64,000 nucleotides of DNA from an uncultured Eubacteriales bacterium. GTDB lineage: Bacteria > Bacillota > Clostridia > Lachnospirales > Lachnospiraceae. Shown here piece after piece: positions 45,170 through 55,100 of the stretch. How positions within the stretch are numbered: position 1 is the first letter of the stretch; each line of letters begins with the position of its first letter. The notes below the pieces were generated by a model, which searched no databases, was not told where the DNA came from, and saw only the letters and a list, made by a program, of their open reading frames with translations. Location of the stretch: positions 62,001 to 126,000 of the forward strand of contig UQXZ01000002.1 of NCBI GenBank assembly GCA_900545225.1, in the 5' to 3' direction. The translations under genes were made by a program, and so were the position numbers.

Positions 45170-45205
45170 GTGGGAGACAAGAAGTCGAAATACCACAATA
45201 GGAGG
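45170..45205 (+). promoter_or_regulatory. Likely ribosomal protein L1 operator before rplK
   Basis: GTGGGAG (45170-45176), a small hairpin GAC-AAGAA-GTC, then TACCAC (45191-45196) and the ribosome site AGGAGG. GTGG pairs with CCAC. The same layout recurs before rplA. It resembles the L1 binding site on 23S rRNA, so L1 bound here would block rplK translation. A second dyad (ACGGTTCG/CGAACGT) lies just upstream. Confidence 0.6.
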
Positions 45206-45212
45206 TGCCATA

Positions 45213-45638
45213 ATGGCAAAGAAAGTAGAAGGATATATTAAATTACAAATTCCTGCAGGTAAAGCAACACCTGCACCACCTGTTGGACCAGCACTCGGTC
45301 AGCACGGTGTTAATATTGTAGAATTCACAAAGCAGTTCAATGCTAAGACAGCAGATCAGGGTGATCTCATCATTCCTGTAGTTATCACAGTTTATGCTGA
45401 TAGAACATTTAGCTTTATCACAAAGACTCCACCAGCTGCAGTTCTTATTAAGAAGGCTTGTAACATTAAGTCAGGTTCAGGCGTTCCTAACAAGGATAAG
45501 GTTGCAACATTGTCAAAGGCTGATCTTCAGAAGATCGCTGAGACAAAGATGCCAGACCTTAACGCAGCTTCTCTTGAAGCAGCAATGTCTATGATTGCTG
45601 GTACTGCAAGAAGTATGGGTGTTAAGATCGAAGAGTAA
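45213..45638 (+). CDS. rplK: 50S ribosomal protein L11
   Basis: Forms the GTPase-associated centre with 23S rRNA. 141 residues with the signature blocks IPAGKATPAPPVGPALGQHG and FITKTPPAAVLIKKA, and C-terminal GTARSMGVKIEE. AGGAGG is eight bases upstream. A likely L1 operator overlaps its leader. Confidence 0.98.
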   Translation: MAKKVEGYIKLQIPAGKATPAPPVGPALGQHGVNIVEFTKQFNAKTADQGDLIIPVVITVYADRTFSFITKTPPAAVLIKKACNIKSGSGVPNKDKVATLSKADLQKIAETKMPDLNAASLEAAMSMIAGTARSMGVKIEE

Positions 45639-45665
45639 TAATAACGCTAAGTATTCTATATAAAG

Positions 45666-45710
45666 GTGGGAGAAATCATTAAGTTGATTTTGTAATTACC
45701 ACTATGGAGG
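45666..45710 (+). promoter_or_regulatory. Second L1-type operator before rplA
   Basis: GTGGGAG (45666-45672), hairpin AAATC-N8-GATTT, TACCAC (45697-45702), then GGAGG (45706-45710). Same order as the site before rplK, with a longer internal stem. Suggests autogenous control of rplA by L1. Confidence 0.6.
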
Positions 45711-45722
45711 TTAAACTGAATT

Positions 45723-46418
45723 ATGAAACGAGGAAAGAAGTATTTAGAGGCTGTTAAGAACGTTGATCAGGCAGCTTTATATGATCCACAGGAAGCTTGC
45801 GCTATTGTTAAGAAGCTCGCTTCTGCAAAATTTGATGAAACAATCGAAGCTCACATCAGAACAGGCTGTGACGGTCGTTATGCAGATCAGCAGATCAGAG
45901 GAGCTGTAGTACTTCCACACGGAACAGGTAAGAAGGTTAGAGTTCTTGTATTCGCTAAGGGTGCTAAGGCTGACGAAGCACTTGCAGCTGGTGCTGACCA
46001 TGTTGGTGCTGAGGAGCTTATTCCAAAGATCCAGAACGATAACTGGCTTGACTTTGACGTAGTTGTTGCTACACCAGACATGATGGGTGTTGTAGGTAGA
46101 TTAGGTAAGGTTCTCGGTCCTAAGGGACTTATGCCAAACCCTAAGGCTGGTACAGTTACAATGGACGTAACTAAGGCTATCGAAGACATCAAAGCTGGTA
46201 AGATCGAGTACAGACTTGATAAGTCTAACATCGTTCACGTTCCAATCGGTAAGGCTTCATTCGATGAAGAGAAGATCGTTGAGAACTTCGATGCACTTAT
46301 GTCTGCAATCGTTAAGGCTAGACCATCAGCACTTAAGGGTAAGTACTTAAAGAGTGTTACAATTGCTTCAACAATGGGTCCGGGCGTAAAGGTTAACACA
46401 GCAAAGTTCGTTCAGTAA
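45723..46418 (+). CDS. rplA: 50S ribosomal protein L1
   Basis: Binds 23S rRNA at the L1 stalk and can bind its own mRNA. 231 residues; the GRLGKVLGPKGLMPNPKAGTV block (about 122-142) is the L1 signature, and N-terminal RGKKYLEAVKNVD is typical. The ribosome site GGAGG is 12 bases upstream. The L10 promoter and leader follow its stop codon. Confidence 0.98.
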   Translation: MKRGKKYLEAVKNVDQAALYDPQEACAIVKKLASAKFDETIEAHIRTGCDGRYADQQIRGAVVLPHGTGKKVRVLVFAKGAKADEALAAGADHVGAEELIPKIQNDNWLDFDVVVATPDMMGVVGRLGKVLGPKGLMPNPKAGTVTMDVTKAIEDIKAGKIEYRLDKSNIVHVPIGKASFDEEKIVENFDALMSAIVKARPSALKGKYLKSVTIASTMGPGVKVNTAKFVQ

Positions 46419-46428
46419 TTTTTATTTA

Positions 46429-46458
46429 TTGACAAGATTTTTGTTGTTATGATAGACT
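46429..46458 (+). promoter_or_regulatory. Promoter of the rplJL unit
   Basis: TTGACA (46429-46434) and, after 18 bases, TAGACT (46453-46458), within TATGATAGACTGATAC. It lies right after rplA and just before the L10 leader, so rplJL can be transcribed apart from rplKA. Confidence 0.5.
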
Positions 46459-46472
46459 GATACACATACCTA

Positions 46473-46590
46473 AAGACAGCAGGTCCCCTATGGGGTTAAA
46501 GATTTTCGCCGGCCGAGGGCATTTTAGATCGTGATTTATTATGCTAAGTCGGTGAATGCTGTTTAAATAGTATTCACCGACTTTGTTTTT
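46473..46590 (+). ncRNA. Ribosomal protein L10 leader with attenuator
   Basis: The AGACAGCAGGTCCCC...GGGGTTAAAG...GGCCGAGGGC pattern fits the conserved L10 leader that binds the L10-L12 complex. It ends in an attenuator: AAGTCGGTGAAT (46545-46556) pairs with ATTCACCGACTT (46572-46583), followed by TGTTTTT. Excess L10-L12 should favour termination or block translation. Confidence 0.8.
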
Positions 46591-46616
46591 AGGAATAATT
46601 AGAGAGAGGAAAGAAC

Positions 46617-47186
46617 ATGGCTAAGGTTGAATTAAAGCAGCCGATTGTAGATGAGATCGCATCTAATCTTGAAGGCGCACAGGGCGTTGTTCTTGCTGAG
46701 TACAAGGGTTTAACTGTAGAGCAGGACACACAGCTTCGTAAGCAGCTTAGAGAAGCTAATGTAGTATACAAGGTATACAAGAACACATTAGTTAAGAGAG
46801 CTATTCAGGGTACAGCATTTGAATCATTAACAGATGATTTAAACGGTCCAACAGCAATCGCAATCAGCACAACAGATGCTACTGCACCAGCTAGAATTCT
46901 TGCAGAGTTCAGCAAGAACGCAGAAGCACTTACACTTAAATCAGGAGTTGTAGAGGGTGACTACTATGATACAGAAGGTATCAAGGAAGTAGCTTCTATT
47001 CCATCAAGAGATATCCTTCTTGGACGTCTCCTTGGCAGCTTCCAGTCACCAATCACTAACTTTGCTCGCGTTCTTAACCAGATCGCAGAGAAGGCTGGTG
47101 AAGGCGCTGAAGCTCCTGCAACTGAAGAAGCACCTGCAGCAGAGGAAGCTCCTGCAGAGGCACCTGCTGAAGAATCAGCAGAATAA
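46617..47186 (+). CDS. rplJ: 50S ribosomal protein L10
   Basis: Stalk base protein that carries L7/L12 dimers. Starts MAKVELKQPIVDEIASNLEG, has the rRNA-binding N-terminal domain (about 1-130) and the L12-binding helix near 130-160, then an alanine/glutamate-rich tail (about 165-189) that lengthens it to 189 residues versus about 165 in E. coli; such acidic tails are common in Clostridia. GAGAGAGGAAA is the ribosome site. Confidence 0.97.
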   Translation: MAKVELKQPIVDEIASNLEGAQGVVLAEYKGLTVEQDTQLRKQLREANVVYKVYKNTLVKRAIQGTAFESLTDDLNGPTAIAISTTDATAPARILAEFSKNAEALTLKSGVVEGDYYDTEGIKEVASIPSRDILLGRLLGSFQSPITNFARVLNQIAEKAGEGAEAPATEEAPAAEEAPAEAPAEESAE

Positions 47187-47242
47187 TTTATTATTCAATA
47201 TTGTAATTTAAAATTTATTTCATTTATATAGGAGATAATAAA

Positions 47243-47608
47243 ATGACTAAAGAGGAAATCATTGAGGTAATTAAGGGATTATCAGTTTTAGAGCTTAACG
47301 AACTTGTTAAGGCTTGTGAAGAAGAATTCGGCGTATCTGCAGCAGCAGGTGTTGTAGTTGCAGCAGCAGGTGCTGGCGGTGATGCAGCAGCTGAGAAGTC
47401 AGAGTTCGACGTTGAGCTTACAAGTGCTGGCGCTTCTAAGGTTAAGGTTATCAAGGTTGTTCGTGAGATCACAGGCCTTGGACTTAAGGAAGCTAAGGAA
47501 TTAGTTGATGGCGCTCCTAAGGTTATCAAGGAAGGCGTAGAGAAGGCTGAAGCTGAGGATATCAAGGCTAAGATCGAAGCTGAAGGTGGAGAAGTTACAC
47601 TTAAGTAA
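47243..47608 (+). CDS. rplL: 50S ribosomal protein L7/L12
   Basis: Flexible stalk protein that recruits translation GTPases. 121 residues: N-terminal dimer domain (1-33), Ala/Gly-rich hinge (AAAGVVVAAAGAGGDAAA, about 36-53) and C-terminal domain with KVIKVVREITGLGLKEAKEL. TAGGAG precedes the ATG. A terminator follows. Confidence 0.98.
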   Translation: MTKEEIIEVIKGLSVLELNELVKACEEEFGVSAAAGVVVAAAGAGGDAAAEKSEFDVELTSAGASKVKVIKVVREITGLGLKEAKELVDGAPKVIKEGVEKAEAEDIKAKIEAEGGEVTLK

Positions 47609-47623
47609 TTTAACCGAATATAC

Positions 47624-47668
47624 TAAATCTCATCAATTGGTACATGTTATCAATTGGTGAGATTTAAT
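47624..47668 (+). terminator. Terminator after rplL
   Basis: TAAATCTCATCAATTG (47624-47639) pairs with CAATTGGTGAGATTTA (47651-47666) with a single wobble. The T-run is short, so read-through into rpoB is likely partial. Confidence 0.75.
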
Positions 47669-47699
47669 TATCTGGCAGAACCTGCTCTGTACGGATATA

Positions 47700-47810
47700 A
47701 ATTCAACGTAGTTTTAAAAAAGGGTTCATAGTATGAAAGCATTTGTATTTACATATAAATTATTGCATTCATATATGGGCCCTTTTTGAGCGTATTATCT
47801 ACGTTGAATT
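47700..47810 (+). other. Nested hairpin I of the rplL-rpoB spacer
   Basis: Outer stem AATTCAACGTAG (47700-47711) matches CTACGTTGAATT (47799-47810) exactly. Inside, AAAAAGGGTTCATA-g-TATGAA-a-GCA (47717-47741) pairs with TGC-a-TTCATATATGGGCCCTTTTT (47764-47787) using two wobbles, and ends in T5. The inner part is terminator-like, while the outer stem could modulate it. Confidence 0.6.
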
Positions 47811-47817
47811 GCTTTGA

Positions 47818-47944
47818 CCTTTACACATATATTCATGGGTAAGTGTGACATTTCCTGATTATCTGCTGGTTATGGCAGGGATTTATTTATATTCCTGAAT
47901 TTATGAATTGGATATTTTACACTTGTATATGAATATATGTAAGG
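47818..47944 (+). other. Inverted repeat II of the rplL-rpoB spacer
   Basis: CCTT-tac-ACATATATTCAT-gggt-AAGTGT (47818-47846) pairs with ACACTT-gtat-ATGAATATATGT-AAGG (47919-47944): 22 paired bases with one internal loop and one bulge. A small CTGC/GCAG hairpin sits in the large loop. Confidence 0.6.
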
Positions 47945-47948
47945 AACA

Positions 47949-47993
47949 AATAAAATATATTTGTCAAGGAAAATTTGACAAATATATTTTATT
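47949..47993. promoter_or_regulatory. Perfect 19-bp inverted repeat overlapping the rpoB -35 box
   Basis: AATAAAATATATTTGTCAA (47949-47967) is the exact reverse complement of 47975-47993, with loop GGAAAAT. The right arm begins with TTGACA, the -35 box of the promoter below. It can act as a DNA operator at the promoter or as a terminator of upstream transcripts. Confidence 0.7.
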
Positions 47994-48003
47994 ATTATAT
48001 GAT
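47975..48003 (+). promoter_or_regulatory. Consensus sigma-A promoter of rpoBC
   Basis: TTGACA (47975-47980), a 17-base spacer and TATGAT (47998-48003), about 114 bases before the rpoB ATG. The leader carries a GGTTAGA/TCTAACC hairpin (48052-48076). Confidence 0.75.
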
Positions 48004-48116
48004 AAAAAGTACGCTATTATGGATGTATTAGCATTTGTTAGAGCTGTATATGGTTAGATGTAAGAAATTTCTAACCTCATTGTATATCAGATAAATTACA
48101 AGGAGTGATGTCGTTT

Positions 48117-51100
48117 ATGGAAAAGAACAGAATTATTCCAAAGAAATTCGGTAAAGCTACTAGAATGAGCTTTTCAAAGCAGAAAGAAGTTTTGGAAATG
48201 CCTAACCTTATTGAGGTTCAGAAGGACTCATACCAGTGGTTTTTAAAAGAAGGTCTTAAGGAAGTATTTGCTGACGTTTCACCTATTAATCCGTTAAACG
48301 GAAAGCTTAGCCTCGAATTCGTTGGTTATAAATTATATGAAGATGAAGCTAAGTATACAGTAGAAGAATGTAAGGAGAGAGATGCAACATATGCTGCACC
48401 TCTTAAAGTCGTTGTAAGACTTTATAATAAGGAAGATGACAGTATTACTGAAAAGGAAATCTTTATGGGTGATCTTCCTCTTATGACAAAGACAGGAACA
48501 TTTGTAATCAATGGTTCTGAAAGAGTTATTGTCAGCCAGCTTGTAAGATCTCCTGGTATCTACTATGACATCGAAAAAGATAAATACGGTAAGAAATTTC
48601 TTTACAGTTCTCAGGTAATTCCTAACAGAGGAGCTTGGCTTGAGTACGAAACAGATGCTAACGATATTTTTTATGTAAAGGTCGATCGTAATAAAAAGGT
48701 TCCTGTAACTGTTCTTATAAGAGCATTTGGTATCGCAGGTACAGATGCTGAAATCGAAGAAGTATTCGGATACGATAACAAGAAGCTCAGAGCTACTATC
48801 GAAAAGGACAACTCTTCAGATCCACAGAGAGAGCAGGATTACGAAGACGGAACAAGAAAGCTTTATGAGAAGCTTCGTCCAGGTGAACCATATCAGAGAG
48901 AAAATGCTGAATCACTTATCAACAGCATGTTCTTTGATCCACGTAGATATGATTTAGCTCACGTTGGCCGATTCAAGTTCAACAAGAAGTTATCTTTAAG
49001 AAACAGAATCACAGGCTTTACATTTGCTGATGATGTAATCACAGAAAATGGTGAAGTTCTTGCAGAGGCAGGAGAAGTAGCTACAGCTGAACTTGCAGAC
49101 AAGATTCAGAACGCAGCTGTTCCTTATGTATTCTTAGAGGTTGAGGTTGAAGAGAGAGTTGCTGACCTTGAAGCAGGTGAAGATGCTGATGCAGCTACAT
49201 TTGACAAGCTCGTTAAGGTTAAGAAGAAAGTTAAAGTTCTTTCTAACATGATGGTTGACATCGACGGATTTGTTGAGCTTTCAGATGAAGAAAAGGAAGA
49301 AATCGGAATCACAGAGCCTGTATACTATCCTACTCTTAAGGGAATCTTAGACGAGTGCGGTGATAACAGAGAAGCTATTCTTGATCTTTTAGCAGAAAAT
49401 GTTAAGGATCTCGTTCCTAAGTGCATCACAGTTGATGACGTTAAGGCTTCAATCAACTACAACATGCATATTGAATACGGTATCGGTGCAAAGGATGATA
49501 TCGATCATCTTGGTAACCGTAGAATCAGAGCTGTTGGTGAATTACTTCAGAACCAGTTCAGAGTTGGTATCACAAGAATGGAAAGAGTTGTAAGAGAGAG
49601 AATGAATACTCAGGATCTTACAGCTGTTGATCCGCAGGCGCTTATTAACATTAAGCCTGTAACTGCTGCAGTTAAGGAGTTCTTCGGAAGCTCACAGCTT
49701 TCACAGTTCATGGATCAGAATAACCCTCTTGGTGAGCTTACTCATAAGAGAAGATTATCAGCCCTCGGTCCTGGTGGTCTTTCAAGAGACAGAGCTGGAT
49801 TCGAAGTTCGAGACGTTCACTATACACATTACGGTAGAATGTGTCCTATCGAAACACCTGAAGGTCCTAACATCGGTCTTATTAACTCTTTAGCTTCATA
49901 TGCAAGAATTAATAAGTACGGATTTATTGAAGCACCTTATCGTGTTGTTGATAAGTCAGATCCTGAAAATCCAAGAGTTACAGATGAAGTAAGATACTTC
50001 ACTGCAGACGAAGAGGATGATTACCATGTAGCTCAGGCCAATACTGAAATTGACGAAAACGGATATTTCGTTAAGAGAAGTGTTGCCGGTAGATACAGAG
50101 AAGATAATGCGACATTTGATAAGAGAGACATCGATCTTATGGACGTTTCTCCTAAGATGGTATTCTCAGTTGCTACATCTATGATTCCTTTCCTTGAGAA
50201 TGACGATGCTAACCGTGCCCTCATGGGATCTAACATGCAGCGTCAGGCAGTTCCGCTTCTTACAACAGAAGCCCCTGTTATCAGTACAGGTATGGAGCAC
50301 AAGGCAGCTATCGACTCAGGTGTATGTGTAATCGCTGAGAAGGATGGTATTGTATCTGTTGCTGAATCAAACAGAATTATCATCAAGGAAGAAGACGGAA
50401 ACGAAAGAGAATACAAGTTATCTAAGTTCATTAGAAGTAACCAGAGCAACTGCTACAACCAGAGACCTATCGTATATAAAGGTGATATTGTTAAGAAGGG
50501 TGATGTTATTGCAGACGGTGCATCTACAGAAAATGGTGAAATCGCTCTCGGTAAGAACCCACTTATTGGTTTCATGACATGGGAAGGTTACAACTACGAG
50601 GATGCTGTTCTTTTAAGTGAAAGACTTGTTAAGGATGACGTATATACATCTGTTCATATCGAAGAATATGAGACAGAAGCAAGAGATACAAAGCTCGGAC
50701 CTGAAGACATCACAAGAGATATTCCTACAGCGGCTAAGGAAGCATTAAAGAACTTAGACGAAGACGGTATCATCAGAGTTGGTGCTGAAGTAAGAGCCGG
50801 AGACGTTCTTGTTGGTAAGGTTACACCTAAGGGTGAAACAGAACTTACTGCAGAAGAGAGACTTCTTCGTGCAATTTTCGGTCAGAAGGCAAGAGAAGTA
50901 AGAGATACTTCACTTAAGGTTCCACACGGTGCATACGGTATCGTTGTTGGCGTTAAGGAATTTACAAGAGAAAATGGCGATGAGCTTGCACCTGGTGTAA
51001 ACAAGGTAGTAAGAATCTATATCGCTCAGAAGCGTAAGATATCTGTTGGTGATAAGATGGCCGGCCGTCACGGTAACAAGGGTGTAGTTTCAAGAATTCT

Positions 51101-52148
51101 CCCTGTAGAAGATATGCCATTCTTACCTAACGGAAGACCTCTCGATATCGTTCTTAACCCTCTCGGCGTTCCTTCTCGAATGAACATCGGACAGGTACTC
51201 GAGATCCATTTATCACTTGCAGCAAAGGTTCTTGGAATTAACATTTCAACACCTGTATTCGATGGTGCAAACGAGCACGACATCATGGATACTCTTGAGC
51301 TTGCAAATGATTATGCAAATATGGAATGGGATGAGTTTGAAGCTAAGTACAAGGATAAGCTCAATGATGGTTTATTTGACTACTTATCTGAAAACAGAGC
51401 TCATAGAGAAGAATGGAAGGGCGTTCCTATCGCAAGAGACGGTAGAGTAAGACTTCGTGACGGTAGAACAGGTGAGTACTTCGATAACCCTGTAACTATC
51501 GGATTCATGCATTACCTCAAGCTCCATCACCTTGTTGATGATAAGATTCATGCAAGATCAACTGGTCCTTACTCACTCGTTACTCAGCAGCCACTTGGTG
51601 GTAAGGCTCAGTTCGGTGGACAGAGATTCGGTGAAATGGAAGTTTGGGCACTTGAGGCTTATGGTGCAGCTTATACTCTTCAGGAAATCATGACAGTTAA
51701 GTCTGATGACGTTGTTGGACGTATCAAGACATACGAAGCAATCATTAAGGGTGGAAATATTCCTGAATCTGGAATTCCTGAATCATTTAAGGTTCTCCTT
51801 AAGGAGCTTCAGTCACTTGCTCTTAATGTTCAGGTTCTTGATAAGGATTACAACCCTGTAAGACTTCTTGATAATGCTGAATATGAAGATATCAGCTTTA
51901 ACAAGGTTCTTGATGACGGTAATAGAGGACATAAGAGAGATGTTTCTGAGAATTCCGATAATACAAATGAAATTAAGGAATTACTTGAAGAGACACCTGA
52001 ATACAGCAGAACTGATAATGACATCGAAAGTGAATACAAGCAGACAATGACTGTTGGTGAAATCGACGAAGAGTCAGGTGATGTTGTAGATGATTCCGTA
52101 AGCGAAGACGAAGATTATGGATTTGACGATAACTCTGATGATATGTAA
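48117..52148 (+). CDS. rpoB: RNA polymerase beta subunit
   Basis: Catalytic core subunit. ATG at 48117 is chosen since AAGGAG ends 11-12 bases upstream and the protein begins MEKNRIIPKKFGKATRMSF; GTG 48105 and ATG 48108 are too close to the ribosome site. 1343 residues. The rifampicin region SQLSQFMDQNNPLGELTHKRRLSALGPGGL (starting near 525) shows the sensitive-type residues (D, H, S in place). GDKMAGRHGNKGVVS and the C-terminal GGKAQFGGQRFGEMEVWALEAYGA blocks are intact. An acidic tail ends the chain. Confidence 0.98.
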   Translation: MEKNRIIPKKFGKATRMSFSKQKEVLEMPNLIEVQKDSYQWFLKEGLKEVFADVSPINPLNGKLSLEFVGYKLYEDEAKYTVEECKERDATYAAPLKVVVRLYNKEDDSITEKEIFMGDLPLMTKTGTFVINGSERVIVSQLVRSPGIYYDIEKDKYGKKFLYSSQVIPNRGAWLEYETDANDIFYVKVDRNKKVPVTVLIRAFGIAGTDAEIEEVFGYDNKKLRATIEKDNSSDPQREQDYEDGTRKLYEKLRPGEPYQRENAESLINSMFFDPRRYDLAHVGRFKFNKKLSLRNRITGFTFADDVITENGEVLAEAGEVATAELADKIQNAAVPYVFLEVEVEERVADLEAGEDADAATFDKLVKVKKKVKVLSNMMVDIDGFVELSDEEKEEIGITEPVYYPTLKGILDECGDNREAILDLLAENVKDLVPKCITVDDVKASINYNMHIEYGIGAKDDIDHLGNRRIRAVGELLQNQFRVGITRMERVVRERMNTQDLTAVDPQALINIKPVTAAVKEFFGSSQLSQFMDQNNPLGELTHKRRLSALGPGGLSRDRAGFEVRDVHYTHYGRMCPIETPEGPNIGLINSLASYARINKYGFIEAPYRVVDKSDPENPRVTDEVRYFTADEEDDYHVAQANTEIDENGYFVKRSVAGRYREDNATFDKRDIDLMDVSPKMVFSVATSMIPFLENDDANRALMGSNMQRQAVPLLTTEAPVISTGMEHKAAIDSGVCVIAEKDGIVSVAESNRIIIKEEDGNEREYKLSKFIRSNQSNCYNQRPIVYKGDIVKKGDVIADGASTENGEIALGKNPLIGFMTWEGYNYEDAVLLSERLVKDDVYTSVHIEEYETEARDTKLGPEDITRDIPTAAKEALKNLDEDGIIRVGAEVRAGDVLVGKVTPKGETELTAEERLLRAIFGQKAREVRDTSLKVPHGAYGIVVGVKEFTRENGDELAPGVNKVVRIYIAQKRKISVGDKMAGRHGNKGVVSRILPVEDMPFLPNGRPLDIVLNPLGVPSRMNIGQVLEIHLSLAAKVLGINISTPVFDGANEHDIMDTLELANDYANMEWDEFEAKYKDKLNDGLFDYLSENRAHREEWKGVPIARDGRVRLRDGRTGEYFDNPVTIGFMHYLKLHHLVDDKIHARSTGPYSLVTQQPLGGKAQFGGQRFGEMEVWALEAYGAAYTLQEIMTVKSDDVVGRIKTYEAIIKGGNIPESGIPESFKVLLKELQSLALNVQVLDKDYNPVRLLDNAEYEDISFNKVLDDGNRGHKRDVSENSDNTNEIKELLEETPEYSRTDNDIESEYKQTMTVGEIDEESGDVVDDSVSEDEDYGFDDNSDDM

Positions 52149-52168
52149 TTTAAGGAGGAAGCGTATTA

Positions 52169-55100
52169 ATGGAAGAAAGTATTAAGGCAAATAATACTAA
52201 TAACGATGTCAAAATGAATAAAGGCATCAAATTTGACAAAATTCAGATAAAGATTGCTTCTCCTGAAGACATTCGCAATTGGTCATATGGCGAAGTAACT
52301 AAGCCTGAAACAATCAATTACCGTACATTAAAGCCTGAAAAAGACGGTTTATTCTGTGAAAAGATTTTCGGACCTACAAAGGACTGGGAATGTCACTGTG
52401 GTAAGTACAAGAAAATCAAGGACAGAGGTATTATCTGTGATAAATGTGGTGTTGAAGTAACAAAAGCAAGTGTTCGTCGTGACAGAATGGGTCATATTCA
52501 TTTAGCGGCACCTGTATCACACATTTGGTATTTCAAGGGTATTCCAAGTAGAATCGGTCTTATACTTGATATAACTCCTAAGGAATTAGAGAGAGTATTA
52601 TATTTCGCAGCATATATCGTACTTGATAATGGTGGAAATGAAGAAATCAAGGTTAAGAGCGTATTAAAGGAATCTGAATACAGCAGATATTATGAGCAGT
52701 ATGGCAACACATTCAGAGTAGGAATGGGGGCCGAAGCTATTCTTGAGCTTTTACAGAATGTAGATCTTGAAGAAGAAGTTAAGCTTGCTAAGCAGAAGCT
52801 TGAAGAGCAGAAGTCAGAGAAATCTCAGGATACTCCTAAGCTTATTAAGAGAATTGAGGCTATGGAAGCTTTCATCAGCTCTGCAACAAAGCCTGAATGG
52901 ATGATCCTTACAGAAATTCCTGTTATTCCACCAGACCTCAGACCTATGGTTCAGCTTGATGGCGGTAGATTTGCTACATCTGACCTTAATGATTTATACA
53001 GAAGAATCATTAACAGAAATAACAGATTAAAGCGTCTTATGGAGCTTCATGCACCTGAAATCATTGTTCGTAACGAAAAGAGAATGCTTCAGGAAGCTGT
53101 TGACGCATTAATCGATAACGGAAGAAGAAACGGAAAGCCTGTAACAGGTCCTGGTAACAGAGCCTTAAAGTCACTTTCTGATTTACTTAAGGGTAAGCAG
53201 GGACGATTCAGACAGAACCTTCTTGGTAAGCGAGTTGACTATTCAGGGCGTTCAGTTATCGTAGTTGGTCCTGAACTTAAGATTTTCCAGTGTGGTCTTC
53301 CTAAGGAAATGGCTGTTGAGTTATTCAAGCCTTTCGTTATGCGTGAGTTAGTTAGAAGAGGAGTCTCTGATAACGTAAAGCAGGCAAAGAAGAGTGTTGA
53401 AAGATTAGAGAACGAAATCTGGGACGTACTTGATGACGTTATCAAAGAGCATCCTGTAATGCTTAACCGTGCTCCAACACTTCACAGACTTGGTATTCAG
53501 GCATTTGAGCCTATCCTTGTAGAAGGTAAGGCTATTAAGCTTCACCCACTCGTATGTACAGCGTTCAACGCCGACTTCGACGGTGACCAGATGGCTGTTC
53601 ACCTTCCTCTTTCAGTAGAGGCTCAGGCTGAGTGTAGATTTATGCTTCTTTCACCTAACAACCTTCTTAAGCCATCTGATGGTGGTCCTGTTGCAGTTCC
53701 ATCCCAGGATATGGTTCTTGGTATTTACTACTTAACACAGGAAAGACCTGGTGCTAAGGGTGAAGGTAAGTTCTTTAAGGATCTTAACGAAGCTATTCTT
53801 GCATATGAAAATGGAGTAATAACTCTTCATTCAAAGATCAGAGTTCGTACATCTGTTACAAATGAAGATGGCACAGTTGAGTACGGTCATATCGATTCAA
53901 CTCTTGGCAGATGCTTATTTAACGAAATCATTCCTCAAGATCTTGGATACGTTAACAGAGATGTTGACAAGTTCGGTCTTGAAATTGACTTCCATGTAGG
54001 TAAGAAGCAGCTTAAGGGAATACTTCAGAAAGTTATTAACGTTCACGGAACAGTTATGACAGCTGAGGTTCTTGATGACATCAAGGCTATCGGTTACAAG
54101 TATTCAACAAAGGCAGCCATGACAGTTTCTGTTTCTGAGATGACTGTACCTCCTATTAAGGCAGAGCTTATTGCAAATGCTGAAAAGAGAGTTGAGCAGG
54201 TTACAAGAAACTACCAGAGACTCCTTACTACAGATGAAGAAAGACATAGAGACGTTGTAAGAATCTGGGAGCAGACTGATAACGAGTTAACAAGAGCCCT
54301 TCTTACAGGTCTCGGTAAGTATAACAACATCTTCATGATGGCCGACTCAGGTGCCCGTGGTTCTGATAAGCAGATTAAGCAGCTTGCAGGTATGCGTGGT
54401 CTTATGGCGGATACATCAGGTAATACAATTGAACTTCCTATCAAGTCTAACTTCCGTGAGGGTCTTGACGTTCTTGAATACTTCATTTCAGCTCATGGTG
54501 CCCGTAAGGGTCTTTCTGATACAGCTCTTAGAACAGCCGATTCAGGTTACCTTACAAGACGACTTGTTGACGTTGCTCAGGAACTTATCATCAGAGAAGA
54601 TGACTGTTGTGCTAACAGTGCTGAAATCAAGGGTATGTATGTTTCTAAGTTTAACAACGATAAGGCAACTGAAGATTCACAGAGAGAGGTTGTTCTTGAG
54701 CCACTCGAAGAAAGAATCACAGGAAGATTCCTTGCTGAAGACGTTGTTGATCCTGAAACAGGCGAAGTTATCCTTGAGGCTAACAAGCTTGTATCTCCTG
54801 GCATGGCTAAGAAGATCTGCGATAAGGGATTTGAACAGATTAAGATCAGAACAATCCTTACATGTAGATCTCATACAGGTGTATGTGCTAAATGTTACGG
54901 TGCTAACCTTGCTACAGGTAAGGGAGTTCAGGTTGGTGAAGCAGTTGGAATCATCGCTGCTCAGTCAATCGGTGAGCCTGGTACACAGCTTACTATGAGA
55001 ACTTTCCATACTGGTGGTGTTGCCGGAGACAGTATCACACAGGGTCTTCCTAGAGTAGAAGAACTTTTCGAGTCAAGAAAGCCTAAGAAGCTAGCTATGA

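Noticed and set aside
54351..54998. 215-residue plus-strand frame inside rpoC
   Set aside because: It lies entirely within rpoC in another frame, lacks a ribosome site and is rich in Leu/Ser/Val as out-of-frame shadows are.
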